Source: Streptomyces sp. SA15
GTDB lineage: Bacteria; Actinomycetota; Actinomycetes; Streptomycetales; Streptomycetaceae
Assembly: GCF_002291145.1 (NCBI RefSeq)
Contig: NZ_NTGE01000073.1
Coordinates: forward strand, 209,306-273,305
Direction: 5' to 3'
Length of the DNA stretch: 64,000 bases
Below the pieces are notes generated by a model that saw only the letters and a program-made list of their open reading frames with translations, was not told the origin of the DNA and did no database searches. Numbering within the stretch: the first letter of the stretch is position 1; each line of letters opens with the position of its first letter. Below are positions 23,926 through 32,377 of this stretch, in pieces. Made by a program: the position numbers and the translations under genes.

Positions 23926-25176
23926 GTGAGCAGCGAGAACTCTTCGGCGGACGACGTGCAGCGGGTGTGGGACGTCGTCGTGGTGGGCGCGGGACCGGCG
24001 GGGGCGTCGGCCGCCTATGCGGCGGCGGTCGCGGGGCGGCGCGTGCTGGTGCTGGAGAAGGCGGAGCTGCCCCGCTACAAGACCTGCGGCGGCGGCATCA
24101 TCGGCCCTTCGCGCGACTGTCTGCCGCCCGGCTTCGAGCTGCCGTTCCGCGACCGGGTGCACGCGGTCACCTTCTCGCACAACGGCCGCTTCGCCCGCAC
24201 CCGCCGCTCCAAGCAGATGCTGTTCGGGCTGATCAACCGGCCCGAGTTCGACCAGCAGCTGGTCGAGCACGCGCAGAAGGCGGGTGCCGAACTGCGTACG
24301 GGCGTCACCGTCCAGCGGGTCGAACAGCACGGCTCGTCCGTGCCGGACCGGCGCACGGTCGCCGTCGTCCTGCAGGGCGGCGAGACGCTGCTCGCGCGGG
24401 CCGTCGTCGGCGCCGACGGCAGCGCCAGCCGCATAGGAGCGCACGTCGGGGTCAAGCTGGACCAGGTGGATCTCGGACTGGAGGCGGAGATCCCGGTGCC
24501 CGAGACGGTCGCCGAGGACTGGAAGGGGCGGGTGCTCATCGACTGGGGTCCGATGCCCGGAAGCTACGGCTGGGTGTTCCCGAAGGGCGACACGCTGACG
24601 GTCGGGGTGATCTCGGCACGCGGCGAAGGCGCCGCGACCAAGCGGTACTTGGAGGACTTCGTCGCCCGGCTCGGCCTCGCCGGCTTCGAACCGAGCATCT
24701 CCTCGGGCCACTTGACCCGCTGCCGTGCCGACGACTCGCCGCTGTCGCGCGGGCGGGTGCTGGTGTGCGGGGACGCGGCCGGGCTTCTGGAGCCGTGGAC
24801 CCGCGAGGGCATCTCCTTCGCGCTGCGCTCGGGGCGGCTCGCGGGGGAGTGGGCGGTACGCATCGCGGAGGCGCACGACGCCGTGGACACCCGGCGCCAG
24901 GCTCTCAACTATGCCTTCGCGATCAAGGCGGGGCTCGGTGTCGAGATGGCCGTCGGCAAGAGCCTGCTGACGGTGTTCGAGCGGCGCCCCGGCCTCTTCC
25001 ACGCGGCGGTGACCGGCTTCCGCCCGGCCTGGAAGGCGTTCATGGACATCACGCGCGGCGCCACCTCGCTGGGCGAGATCGTCCGCACCCACCCCATCGC
25101 CCAGCGCGCCCTGACCGCGCTGGACCGCCGGCCCGCGGGTTCCTCGGATCCCTCGGTCGGCGAGGTCAGCTCGTGA
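23926..25176 (+). CDS. Geranylgeranyl reductase-family FAD oxidoreductase
   Basis: 416 residues from GTG 23926. FAD-binding Rossmann motif VVVVGAGPAGASAAYAAAVA, then PRYKTCGGGIIGPSRDCLP (the conserved C-G-G-G of the family), VVGADGSASRIGAHVG, and the second FAD motif VLVCGDAAGLLEPWTREGIS. Such enzymes reduce isoprenoid double bonds (menaquinone side chains, archaeal-type lipids, or carotenoid-like compounds) or act as hydroxylases. The exact substrate is unknown. It ends with an 11-bp overlap on the convergent nitroreductase-like gene. Confidence 0.88.
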   Translation: MSSENSSADDVQRVWDVVVVGAGPAGASAAYAAAVAGRRVLVLEKAELPRYKTCGGGIIGPSRDCLPPGFELPFRDRVHAVTFSHNGRFARTRRSKQMLFGLINRPEFDQQLVEHAQKAGAELRTGVTVQRVEQHGSSVPDRRTVAVVLQGGETLLARAVVGADGSASRIGAHVGVKLDQVDLGLEAEIPVPETVAEDWKGRVLIDWGPMPGSYGWVFPKGDTLTVGVISARGEGAATKRYLEDFVARLGLAGFEPSISSGHLTRCRADDSPLSRGRVLVCGDAAGLLEPWTREGISFALRSGRLAGEWAVRIAEAHDAVDTRRQALNYAFAIKAGLGVEMAVGKSLLTVFERRPGLFHAAVTGFRPAWKAFMDITRGATSLGEIVRTHPIAQRALTALDRRPAGSSDPSVGEVSS

Positions 25177-25615
25177 CCTCGACCCGGAACACCGGGTGGT
25201 CGGGCGCGATCCGGCGCAGTTCGGCGTCGGGGGAGTCGGGGCCGACTCCCTTGAAGAAGACGCCGACCTCGGCCTTCCAGCGCTTGAGGTAGGCGCGCAG
25301 GAGCGGGACCTTGTCGTCGTCGGCCACCTCGGTCGCGGTGAAGACCTCCGCGTTCTTGCCGAGGCGCAGCTCGCCGCCGCCGGCCGCGCGCATGTTGTGC
25401 GTCCACTGGACATGGCCGCGCGGCGCGACCAGGTACTGCTGTCCGTCGACGGTCAGCAGGTTCACGGGGGTGGTGCGCCACTCGCCGCTCTTGCGGCCGC
25501 GGACCGCCAGGACCCGGGAGCCCCAGACGCTGATGCCGCGGCGGGTCATCCACGCCACCGCGCGGTTGAGGACGTTGACCGTGAGCCAGCCGGGCTTCTG
25601 GACGTGCGTGGACAT
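25166..25615 (-). CDS. Nitroreductase/quinone reductase family protein (Ddn-like, F420-dependent)
   Basis: 149 residues, the usual size. RGRKSGEWRTTPVNLLTVDG and QQYLVAPRGHVQWTHNMRAA are signature segments of the deazaflavin-dependent nitroreductase (DUF385) family, which use reduced F420 to reduce quinones or xenobiotics at the membrane. The gene is divergent from the TetR gene at 25824, and the 208-bp gap holds several copies of an AGAGCA-n-TGCTCT palindrome, so it is probably under that repressor. Confidence 0.85.
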   Translation of the reverse strand: MSTHVQKPGWLTVNVLNRAVAWMTRRGISVWGSRVLAVRGRKSGEWRTTPVNLLTVDGQQYLVAPRGHVQWTHNMRAAGGGELRLGKNAEVFTATEVADDDKVPLLRAYLKRWKAEVGVFFKGVGPDSPDAELRRIAPDHPVFRVEVTS

Positions 25616-25636
25616 GGGGACCCCCTACGTTTGAAA

Positions 25637-25676
25637 GCGATTTGCCAGCGATTTGCCAGCGATTGGCAAGCGATGG
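25637..25676. repeat. 11-bp direct repeats in the divergent promoter
   Basis: Units GCGATTTGCCA, GCGATTTGCCA and GCGATTGGCAA plus a partial GCGATGG. Embedded is the inverted repeat TTGCCA-N5-TGGCAA (25653-25669). It lies just upstream of the nitroreductase-like gene start. Confidence 0.6.
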
Positions 25677-25677
25677 A

Positions 25678-25762
25678 AGAGCGCCGCTCTCTGTTGTGAG
25701 CACTGCTCTCGCTCGAGAGCAGTGTGGACGACATCGGTGATCCAATGCAAGAGCAGTGCTCT
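25678..25762. promoter_or_regulatory. Cluster of TetR-type operators (AGAGCA-n-TGCTCT)
   Basis: AGAGCGCCGCTCT (25678-25690), TGAGCACTGCTCT (25698-25710), a half site AGAGCAGTG (25716-25724) and AGAGCAGTGCTCT (25750-25762) share one 13-bp consensus. Further half sites GCTGCTCTG and CCGCTCTCG follow toward the TetR start. The cluster sits between the divergent nitroreductase-like and TetR genes. Confidence 0.6.
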
Positions 25763-25823
25763 CTTTCGTGTGCGCTGCTCTGAACTGTGTGCACCGCTCT
25801 CGCTTTATGGGACACTGGTCCAC

Positions 25824-26585
25824 ATGAGCAGCAACACCGCACACGGCGCCCGCGCCCGGGCCAGGATCGAGGTCACCGCCGCCATCAAGGACGAGGCACG
25901 CAGACAGCTCGCCGCGGACGGCGCCGCCAAGCTGTCGCTGCGCGCCGTGGCCCGAGAGCTCGGCATGGTCTCCTCCGCGCTGTACCGCTACTTCCCCAGC
26001 CGCGACGACCTGCTGACCGCCCTCATCATCGACGCCTACGACTCCCTCGGCCGGACCGCCGAGGCCGCGCACGAAGAAGTCGGCGAGGCCGACCCCGCCC
26101 AGCGCTGGATCGCGGTGTGCGAAGCCGTACGCGGCTGGGCCCTCGGGCACCCCCACGAGTACGCGTTGATCTACGGATCGCCGGTCCCCGGCTATACCGC
26201 CCCGGAGACCACCGTCCCGGCCGCCTCCCGCGTCGGCCTCCTCCTCATCGGCATCCTGCGCGACGCCCACCAGGGCTTCGGCCTGGCCAAGCCTCCACTG
26301 CCCGCCGACCTGCGCCCCGAGGCGGAGCGGATGACCGCCGACCTGGCTCCCGACCTGCCACCCGAGACGGTCACGGCACTTGTCGCGGCCTGGGCCCAGC
26401 TGTTCGGGCTGATCGGATTCGAGCTGTTCGGCCAGTTCAACCGAGTCGTGGAGGACCGGACGACGTTCTTCCGGCACGCGGCGGCCCAACTCGCCCACGG
26501 TGTGGGCCTGGTCAGGACGGCCACCTGTCCGGGCTCCTCGGCTTCACCCCCACCGGCTCGATCGAGCCGAGCATCCCGGTGCTGA
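25824..26585 (+). CDS. TetR-family regulator with an altered C-terminal tail
   Basis: 253 residues from ATG 25824. The HTH is in KDEARRQLAADGAAKLSLRA and VARELGMVSSALYRYFPSRD, followed by the WHG domain (HPHEYALIYGSPVPGYTAPE). The normal end of this subfamily should come near FFRHAAAQLAHGVGLV; here the frame then continues for about 22 unrelated residues (rich in Ser, Pro and Arg) that overlap the MMPL stub in another frame. The C-terminus was therefore changed by a deletion. DNA-binding and ligand domains look intact. Probably represses itself and the divergent gene. Confidence 0.85.
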   Translation: MSSNTAHGARARARIEVTAAIKDEARRQLAADGAAKLSLRAVARELGMVSSALYRYFPSRDDLLTALIIDAYDSLGRTAEAAHEEVGEADPAQRWIAVCEAVRGWALGHPHEYALIYGSPVPGYTAPETTVPAASRVGLLLIGILRDAHQGFGLAKPPLPADLRPEAERMTADLAPDLPPETVTALVAAWAQLFGLIGFELFGQFNRVVEDRTTFFRHAAAQLAHGVGLVRTATCPGSSASPPPARSSRASRC

Positions 26586-26959
26586 TGTTCTGCGTGGCGT
26601 ACGGCCTGTCCATGGACTACGAGGTCTTCCTGCTGGCCCGCATCAAGGAGGAGCACGAGCGGACCGGCGACACCGAGCGCGCGGTGGGCGAGGGCATCCG
26701 GCGCAGCGCCCCGCTGATCACCGCCGCGGCCGGGATCCTCGCGCTGTCCTTCCTGTCGTACGCCACCGGCGGCGTCGTCTTCCTCAAGGAACTCGGCATC
26801 GGCACCGCCCTCACCATCCTGGTCGACGCCACCCTCATCCGGGTCGTCCTGCTCCCGGTGACGATGCGGCTCGCGGGGCGCGCGAACTGGTGGGCGCCGA
26901 AGCGGCTGCGCCGGCTGCGCGTCAAGGAGACCGACGTACTTCGCGGGGAGTACGTGTGA
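26519..26959 (+). pseudogene. MMPL-family transporter, C-terminal stub
   Basis: A frame different from TetR reads GHLSGLLGFTPTGSIEPSIP, VLMFCVAYGLSMDYEVFLLA and RIKEEHERTGDTERAVGEGI, then VVFLKELGIGTALTILVDAT, the last quarter of an MMPL/RND-type exporter including the conserved G-x-x-x-D-Y-E motif. The N-terminal three quarters are missing and there is no start codon or ribosome binding site. The junction at about 26510-26518 lies exactly at the TetR gene end, so one deletion removed the middle of a TetR-transporter pair. Confidence 0.8.
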
Positions 26960-26974
26960 TCACCGCGCTCGGCT

Positions 26975-26999
26975 GACGCCGCCGGGGTCCGGCGGCGTC
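26975..26999. terminator. Hairpin terminator after the MMPL stub
   Basis: Perfect 11-bp stem GACGCCGCCGG / CCGGCGGCGTC with loop GGT. Confidence 0.75.
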
Positions 27000-27012
27000 T
27001 AGCGTGGCTGAC

Positions 27013-28257
27013 ATGGACGAGCAGCGCGTACGCGGGGGCCCGCCTCACTGGTGGCGGCACGGGCCGTCGTGGTGGAACCGCTGGGCCGCCGGGGAAACGG
27101 AGGACGGGCGTCCGCGGTGGCCCTGGCGCTCCACCGCGCTCCTCACGGTCTTCGTGCTCGCCGGCTCGAACTACGCGGCCGAACAGCAGGTCGGCGAGAA
27201 GGCCGCCCTCGACCCCTTCGCGCGCATGTTGCTGCTCGTGGCGGGTGTGGTGCTGCTGTGGCGGCTGCGGTATCCGGTGCTCGTGGTGTTCGGCACGGCG
27301 GCGGCCGCCATGCTCTACCTGGGCGCCGGCTACCCGTACGGGCCGATCTTCCTGACCGTGGCCCTGAGCTCCTTCAGCGCCGTCGTCGCGGGGCACCGCA
27401 GAGCGGCCTGGGCGGCGCTGGGGATGCTCTGGGCAGGGCATGTCCTGGTGGCCCACTGGCTGTACCGGTGGCTGCCGCCGTCCGGGGACGACGCCGCCTC
27501 CTGGGGGCAGGAGGTCGTCGTCGCCACCTGGATGGTGGCGATCCTCGCGGTGTCGGAACTGGCCCGCACCCGGCGCGAGCAGTGGGCCCGTGAGCGGGCC
27601 GAGCGGGCGCAGGCGGCCAAGCGGCGGGCCGACGAGGAGCGGCTGCGCATCGCCCGTGAACTGCACGACGTTCTCGCGCACAGCATTTCGGTGATCAACG
27701 TGCAGGCCGGCGTCGGCCTCGCCCTCCTCGACACCGACCCCGAGCAGGCGCGCACGGCCCTGACCACCATCAAGGCCGCCAGCAAGGAGGCGCTGGGCGA
27801 GGTCCGCCAGGTCCTCGACACGCTGCGCACGCCCGGTGACGCGCCGCGCGCGCCGGCGCCCGGCCTCGACCGGCTGCCCGAACTCGTGGAGCAGGCGGCG
27901 GGCGCGGGCCTCACGGTCGAGGTGGAGGGCAAGCCGCCCCGCCTGGCGCCCGGGACGGACCTCGCGGCCTTCCGCATCGTCCAGGAGGCGCTCACCAATG
28001 TCGTACGGCATTCCGGCTCGCGGCACGCGCGCGTGCACCTCGACCACGGCGACGGGACGACGCTGCGGCTCCGTATCGACGACGACGGACCCGCGACCGG
28101 CGCCGACGCGGGCGGCAGCGGCAACGGACTGGCCGGAATGCGGGAGCGGGCCGCCGCGCTGGGTGGCACGATCGAGGCGGGCCCGCGTGCCGACGGAGGA
28201 TTCCGGGTGCTGGCCGTGCTGCCGCTGAAGGTGAAGCCCAAGGAGGACGACCGGTGA
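27013..28257 (+). CDS. NarL-type sensor histidine kinase
   Basis: 414 residues from ATG 27013 (MDEQRVRGGPPHWW). Five or so membrane helices (about 35-180) form the sensor, with little outside the membrane. The HisKA_3 dimerisation domain is ERLRIARELHDVLAHSISVI with the phospho-accepting His in ELHDVLAH, and the ATPase domain has FRIVQEALTNVVRHSG (N-box) and GNGLAGMRERAAALGG (G-box). TAGCGT at 27000-27005 ends seven bases before the ATG, so the message may be leaderless. Its stop overlaps the response regulator start (GTGA). The stimulus is unknown. Confidence 0.9.
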   Translation: MDEQRVRGGPPHWWRHGPSWWNRWAAGETEDGRPRWPWRSTALLTVFVLAGSNYAAEQQVGEKAALDPFARMLLLVAGVVLLWRLRYPVLVVFGTAAAAMLYLGAGYPYGPIFLTVALSSFSAVVAGHRRAAWAALGMLWAGHVLVAHWLYRWLPPSGDDAASWGQEVVVATWMVAILAVSELARTRREQWARERAERAQAAKRRADEERLRIARELHDVLAHSISVINVQAGVGLALLDTDPEQARTALTTIKAASKEALGEVRQVLDTLRTPGDAPRAPAPGLDRLPELVEQAAGAGLTVEVEGKPPRLAPGTDLAAFRIVQEALTNVVRHSGSRHARVHLDHGDGTTLRLRIDDDGPATGADAGGSGNGLAGMRERAAALGGTIEAGPRADGGFRVLAVLPLKVKPKEDDR

Positions 28258-28919
28258 TCCGTGTACTGCTCGCCGACGACCAGTCACTGGTGCGGGCCGG
28301 CTTCCGGGCGCTGCTCGACGCGCAGCCGGACATCGAGGTGGCGGGGGAGGCCTCCGACGGCGAGGAGGCGCTGCGCAAGGTACGCGAACTGCGCCCCGAC
28401 GTCGTACTGATGGACATCCGCATGCCGCTGCTGGACGGTCTGGCCGCGACGCGCCGGATCACCGAGGACTCCGGGCTGACGGACGTGAAGGTGGTCATGC
28501 TCACCACCTTCGAACTCGACGAGTACGTCTTCGAGGCGATCCGCTCCGGCGCCTCCGGCTTCCTGGTCAAGGACACCGAGCCGGAGGAACTCCTGCGTGC
28601 CGTGCGGGCGGTGGTCGAGGGCGACGCGTTGCTCTCGCCCGGTGTGACCCGCCGGCTGATCTCGGAGTTCGCGGCCCGCTCCAAGGAGCCCGCGGCCGCC
28701 GACGCCCTGGACGAACTCACCGAGCGGGAACGGGAGGTGATGGCCCTGGTCGGCATCGGTCTCTCCAACGAGGAGATCGCCCGCCGTCTGGTGGTCAGCC
28801 CGCTCACCGCGAAGACCCATGTCAGCCGCACGATGGTCAAACTGGGCGCCCGCGACCGGGCGCAACTCGTCGTGCTGGCCTACGAGTCGGGGCTGGTCCG
28901 GCCGGGCTGGCTGGGCTGA
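28254..28919 (+). CDS. NarL/LuxR-type response regulator
   Basis: 221 residues from GTG 28254, overlapping the kinase stop by four bases (translational coupling). Receiver domain VLLADDQSLVRAGFRALLDA with acidic pocket D-D, phospho-accepting Asp in PDVVLMDIRMP, conserved Thr in MLTTFEL and Lys in FLVKDTEPEEL. The LuxR HTH is LTEREREVMALVGIGLSNEE and IARRLVVSPLTAKTHVSRTM. It acts with the kinase at 27013. The 3' end overlaps the convergent DUF6332 gene by 40 bp. Confidence 0.93.
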   Translation: MIRVLLADDQSLVRAGFRALLDAQPDIEVAGEASDGEEALRKVRELRPDVVLMDIRMPLLDGLAATRRITEDSGLTDVKVVMLTTFELDEYVFEAIRSGASGFLVKDTEPEELLRAVRAVVEGDALLSPGVTRRLISEFAARSKEPAAADALDELTEREREVMALVGIGLSNEEIARRLVVSPLTAKTHVSRTMVKLGARDRAQLVVLAYESGLVRPGWLG

Positions 28920-29164
28920 GTGGTCCTCTGGAAACGGACCAGGACACTGACGACCCGGGCGAGGAAGAGAACAGGGGCAAGCACGAGACCCGTGCGGAGC
29001 AGCAACACCGCCACCGTGTCCGGCAGTTCGAAGAGCAGCGCCGGACCGGCGACCGCCCCGAACACGACCGCCGCCGCGAACAGCGCGCTGCACAGCGCGT
29101 ATCCGATCTCCACCGTGATCGCGTCCCGTTCGGCCTGACCGCGCCGTCCCCCGTAACCCGTCAT
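28880..29164 (-). CDS. DUF6332-like small membrane protein
   Basis: 94 residues from ATG 29164. GYGGRRGQAERDAITVEIGY is followed by two membrane helices (ALCSALFAAAVVFGAVAGPA and VAVLLLRTGLVLAPVLFLAR) and a short basic tail. The QAERDAxTVEIGYAL start matches a small Streptomyces membrane family of unknown function that I recall as DUF6332. No catalytic residues. It overlaps the response-regulator gene tail-to-tail. Confidence 0.6.
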   Translation of the reverse strand: MTGYGGRRGQAERDAITVEIGYALCSALFAAAVVFGAVAGPALLFELPDTVAVLLLRTGLVLAPVLFLARVVSVLVRFQRTTQPSQPGRTSPDS

Positions 29165-29258
29165 CCCGGCAGTCTCACAGGCGTGCGCCCGACGGAGCAA
29201 GCGGCTCCGCCGAGCGCACGGTGTGGGAGGCGGTCGCCCTAGGCCCTGTCGTCAAGGC

Positions 29259-30752
29259 CTAGTCGCGTACGGGCACGCGCTCCGCCTCCGTTTCCTTCGC
29301 GGTGGACTGGGCTACCACCACGGACTGCTGCGGACGACGGCCGTTGCGCAGACCCGTGAGTGTGATCAGCAGGCCGGCCGCGGCGATGCCCGTCACCGTG
29401 AACAGTCCGGGCCGGTAGCTGTCGAGGACGGCCTGCGGGGTGGCGTTCTCGGGGGCGCCCGCGGTCACCACCGCCGTCACGATCGCGAGGAAGATCGCGC
29501 CACCCACCTGCACCGAGGTGTTGAGCAGTCCGGAGACCATGCCCTGCTCGTGGTCGTCGACGCCGTTGGTGGCCTGGATGTTGAGCGACGGGAACACCAG
29601 CGCGCAGGCCGCGCCGATGAGCAGCATCGACGGCAGGATCACTGCGGCGTACACGGGGTCGAGGTCGACCTGCAGGAACAGGGCGTATCCGATGACCATC
29701 AGCCCGAAGCCCACCGGGAGCAGCCGCTGGGTGCCGAACCGGTCGACGATCGAGCCCATCTTCGTCGCGGACAGCGCCACCAGCGCGCCCGCGGGCAGGA
29801 AGGCGAGCGCGGTGTGCAGCGCCGACCAGCCGAGCAGCGACTGCATGTACAGGGTGACCAGGAACTGGAAGCCGATGTACGACCCGAAGAAGAACATCGC
29901 GCCGAGCTGGGCGCGGATCTGGATGCCGGAGCGCAGCACGCCGAGCCGGATCAGCGGGCCCGGCGAGCGCCGCTCGACCAGGACGAACACGGTGAGGAGC
30001 ACGGCGACGGCGAGGAAGGACAGCAGGGTGCGGGCCGAGAGCCAGCCGACTTCCGGGGCCTGTACGACGGTGAAGACCAGCAGCAGCATCGAGGCGGTGC
30101 CGAGGACGGCGCCCGGGATGTCGTAGCCGTTGTGGTCCTTCTCGCGGGCGCTGCGCGGCAGCAGCTTCAGACCCGCGACCAGGGCGATCAGGGCGATGGG
30201 CGCGGGCAGCAGCATGGTCAGGCGCCAACTGGCCTCGGTGAGCAGGCCGGACAGCACCAGGCCCATCGAGAAGCCGGTGGCCGCGCAGGTGGTGTAGATG
30301 GAGAGCGCGCGGTTGCGCAGCGGGCCCTCCGGGAAGGTCGTGGTGATGATCGACAGGCCGGCGGGGGCGGTGAAGGCCGCGCTCAGGCCCTTGATGAAGC
30401 GGCTGGCGATCAGCAGCGGGCCGGAGTCGACGAGCCCGCCGAGCAGCGAGGCGAGTGCGAAGACACCCAGGGCGATCAGGAAGACCTGACGTCGGCCCAG
30501 CAGGTCGGCGGTGCGTCCGCCGAGGAGCAACAGGCCGCCGTAGCCCAGGATGTAGCCGCTGACGATCCACTGCAGGGTCGAGGTGGACAGGCCGAGGTCG
30601 GCGCCGATGGACGGCAGGGCGACGCCGACCATCGACACGTCCAGCGCGTCCAGGAACATCGCGGCGCACAGCACCAGCAGGGTGCCCCACAGCCGGGGCG
30701 TCCAGCGAACCGCCGAGGACGGGGCCGCGGGGTTGGTGAGCGGAGAGGTCAT
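29259..30752 (-). CDS. MFS drug efflux transporter (DHA2 type)
   Basis: 497 residues with 14 predicted helices. TM1 is LWGTLLVLCAAMFLDALDVS, with the D-x-x-x-x-x-A-L-P motif (VSMVGVALPSIGADLG), motif A GGRTADLLGRRQVFLIALGV and motif C-like GFSMGLVLSGLLTEASWRLT. It exports a drug or metabolite using the proton gradient. It is divergent from a MarR gene with a long palindrome between them, the classic layout of a repressed efflux pump. A small hairpin (CTAGGCC at 29239-29245 with GGCCTAG at 29256-29262) covers its stop codon. Confidence 0.9.
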   Translation of the reverse strand: MTSPLTNPAAPSSAVRWTPRLWGTLLVLCAAMFLDALDVSMVGVALPSIGADLGLSTSTLQWIVSGYILGYGGLLLLGGRTADLLGRRQVFLIALGVFALASLLGGLVDSGPLLIASRFIKGLSAAFTAPAGLSIITTTFPEGPLRNRALSIYTTCAATGFSMGLVLSGLLTEASWRLTMLLPAPIALIALVAGLKLLPRSAREKDHNGYDIPGAVLGTASMLLLVFTVVQAPEVGWLSARTLLSFLAVAVLLTVFVLVERRSPGPLIRLGVLRSGIQIRAQLGAMFFFGSYIGFQFLVTLYMQSLLGWSALHTALAFLPAGALVALSATKMGSIVDRFGTQRLLPVGFGLMVIGYALFLQVDLDPVYAAVILPSMLLIGAACALVFPSLNIQATNGVDDHEQGMVSGLLNTSVQVGGAIFLAIVTAVVTAGAPENATPQAVLDSYRPGLFTVTGIAAAGLLITLTGLRNGRRPQQSVVVAQSTAKETEAERVPVRD

Positions 30753-30767
30753 GCCGCAGACACTACA

Positions 30768-30792
30768 TGCGCCTGCATCAGATGCAAGCGCA
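30768..30792. promoter_or_regulatory. MarR operator, 25-bp near-perfect palindrome
   Basis: The 25 bp centred on A30780 pair at 11 of 12 positions; the core is TGCATCAGATGCA (30774-30786). It lies 15 bp upstream of the MFS start and 46 bp upstream of the MarR start. A further half site GGATGCAAC lies at 30801-30809. Confidence 0.7.
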
Positions 30793-30838
30793 ATTAATTC
30801 GGATGCAACAACACTGTCTCTCTGCTACGGTGCGCCTC

Positions 30839-31231
30839 ATGGCGGCGAAGAAGGCCGAGCAGACGCTCGTCGATCAGTGGCGGGAGATCCTGGCGCTGCA
30901 CGCGCGCACGCAGTGCGAACTCGATCGCGCACTCCATCAACACGGCCTGTGCGCCAGCGACTTCGAGGTACTCGACGTCCTGTCCGAACAACGGCCGGAC
31001 GGCGTGTGTTCCTACCGCGTCCAGGAGATCTCCGAGCGCGTCCACCTCAGCCAGAGCGCGCTGTCGCGGCTGGTCGCCCGGCTGGAGAAGGACGGACTCG
31101 TCGAACGCGGCATGTGCGCGGAGGACCGACGGGGCGTCCGCGTCACGCTCACAGCGAAGGGCCGCGCGCTGCACGGCGACGTACTGCCGGTGCAGCGCGC
31201 GGTGTTGACCAGGACGCTCACCTCGAACTGA
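30839..31231 (+). CDS. MarR-family transcriptional regulator
   Basis: 130 residues from ATG 30839. The winged helix reads YRVQEISERVHLSQSALSRL with VARLEKDGLVERGMCAEDRR (wing D-R-R-G), then VRVTLTAKGRALHGDVLP. Two Cys in the N-terminal dimer region (ARTQCELDRAL, HGLCASDFEVL) could be oxidant-sensitive, which is speculation. It most likely represses the divergent MFS pump and itself through the palindrome between them. Confidence 0.9.
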   Translation: MAAKKAEQTLVDQWREILALHARTQCELDRALHQHGLCASDFEVLDVLSEQRPDGVCSYRVQEISERVHLSQSALSRLVARLEKDGLVERGMCAEDRRGVRVTLTAKGRALHGDVLPVQRAVLTRTLTSN

Positions 31232-31244
31232 GCCGGGTTCAGCT

Positions 31245-31979
31245 TCAGGTCACCGCGGACTTCTCGCGCCACAGCCCGGCCACCGAGGCGTCCCCGGTCA
31301 TGCTCGGGAACGGCAGCCGGTTCCACAGCGACAGATACACCCGCGCGGCGGGCCCGGCCACCTCGCAGTCCGCGTCCGTGGCGTCTTCGCGCTCGGTCAC
31401 AGGCGGCTCCTGCGACAGTCGTACGGTCCACACCGCACCGTCCGTGTCCGTGGCCCGCACCCGCAGCACCCGGGGCTTCTCGCTGCGGACCCTGCTCTTG
31501 GGGCGGGCGTGGAAGCCGCACAGCAGCTCGTCGATGCCGTCGGCGGCGAAGTCGCCGCTGATCTCGCTGGGTCGGCCGCCCCTCGCCGACTCCGCGTCGA
31601 ACCGGTGCACGGTCGTCTCGTGCGCCTGCCGCCGGGCCCAGAACGCCAGCGGCGACGGCGCGGGCAGAAAGTGCCAGCACTCGACGTCCGGCGCGGCGGA
31701 GCGCAGGGTCTCGACGAGCTGCCCGTGCCCCTCCCGGAACCAGGCGAGCAACTCGGCGCCGTCGAGGTCGGGCAGGCCGCCGTCCGGGTGGTAGGAGGTG
31801 TGCCCTTCGGCGACGAACGCCTCGGCCCACCGGTGCACCATCCCCGTGTGCCGCAACAGATCCCGCACCTGCCACCCCGGGCAGGTCGGCACCTCGGCCC
31901 CGGTCCCGGCCTCCTCGGCGGCCGCGGCCAGCGACCGGCCCTCGCGGTCCAGGATCGATACGTACTCGGCAGTGTCCAT
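31245..31979 (-). CDS. Maleylpyruvate isomerase-family (mycothiol-dependent, DinB-like) protein
   Basis: 244 residues from ATG 31979. The N-terminal DinB-like four-helix bundle has the metal-binding His pattern RDLLRHTGMVHRWAEAFVAE and, later, FWARRQAHETTVHRFDAESA (H-x3-H). The C-terminal SCP2-like domain ends VAGPAARVYLSLWNRLPF. The family includes mycothiol-dependent maleylpyruvate isomerase, but most paralogues of this type in Streptomyces are of unknown substrate. It is convergent with the MarR gene, 13 bp apart. Confidence 0.85.
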   Translation of the reverse strand: MDTAEYVSILDREGRSLAAAAEEAGTGAEVPTCPGWQVRDLLRHTGMVHRWAEAFVAEGHTSYHPDGGLPDLDGAELLAWFREGHGQLVETLRSAAPDVECWHFLPAPSPLAFWARRQAHETTVHRFDAESARGGRPSEISGDFAADGIDELLCGFHARPKSRVRSEKPRVLRVRATDTDGAVWTVRLSQEPPVTEREDATDADCEVAGPAARVYLSLWNRLPFPSMTGDASVAGLWREKSAVT

Positions 31980-32377
31980 GGGGGGAGTGTGCCGGATGGA
32001 GTGCGGTCCAGGGGAAGCGAGTTGCGGGCCGCTGTGATGTGCGTCATGGCAGTTTCGCCGATCAGTGAGCTCGTTGGGGAACATGCGCCGACCGTATGCG
32101 TGATGCGCACCGCACATTTCCGTCCCCGCGGGGTCGGCGGCTAGCTTTTGTCGATCAGCGGATTCTGGGTCAAGCGGAGTCCGCAGCCTTCGGACCTCGC
32201 CATCGATGTGCGTCGCCTGTCGGTGGTCTGCAACCGACACACGTTCCGTGGCCTCGCGTTCGCGCCGGCGAAGCTCCAAGGCGGAAGAAGCCAAGGATTT
32301 CTACGTCACAGACCGGGCGATGCACCAGCGATTCTCGGTCACGTCCTGGTGAGCGAATTCGAGAACTCAGGAAGAGA
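31980..32377. other. 398-bp non-coding gap
   Basis: I see no convincing gene here. A 33-codon frame from ATG 32046 (MAVSPISELVGEHAPTVC...) and a 77-codon frame from 32148 have no recognisable family and poor codon bias. The gap should contain the divergent promoters of the isomerase-family gene and the EamA transporter. Confidence 0.5.

Noticed and set aside
29239..29262. CTAGGCC hairpin at the MFS stop as an insertion-sequence end
   Set aside because: Only 7 bp of stem, no partner end, and it sits on the stop codon; it may just be a weak terminator.
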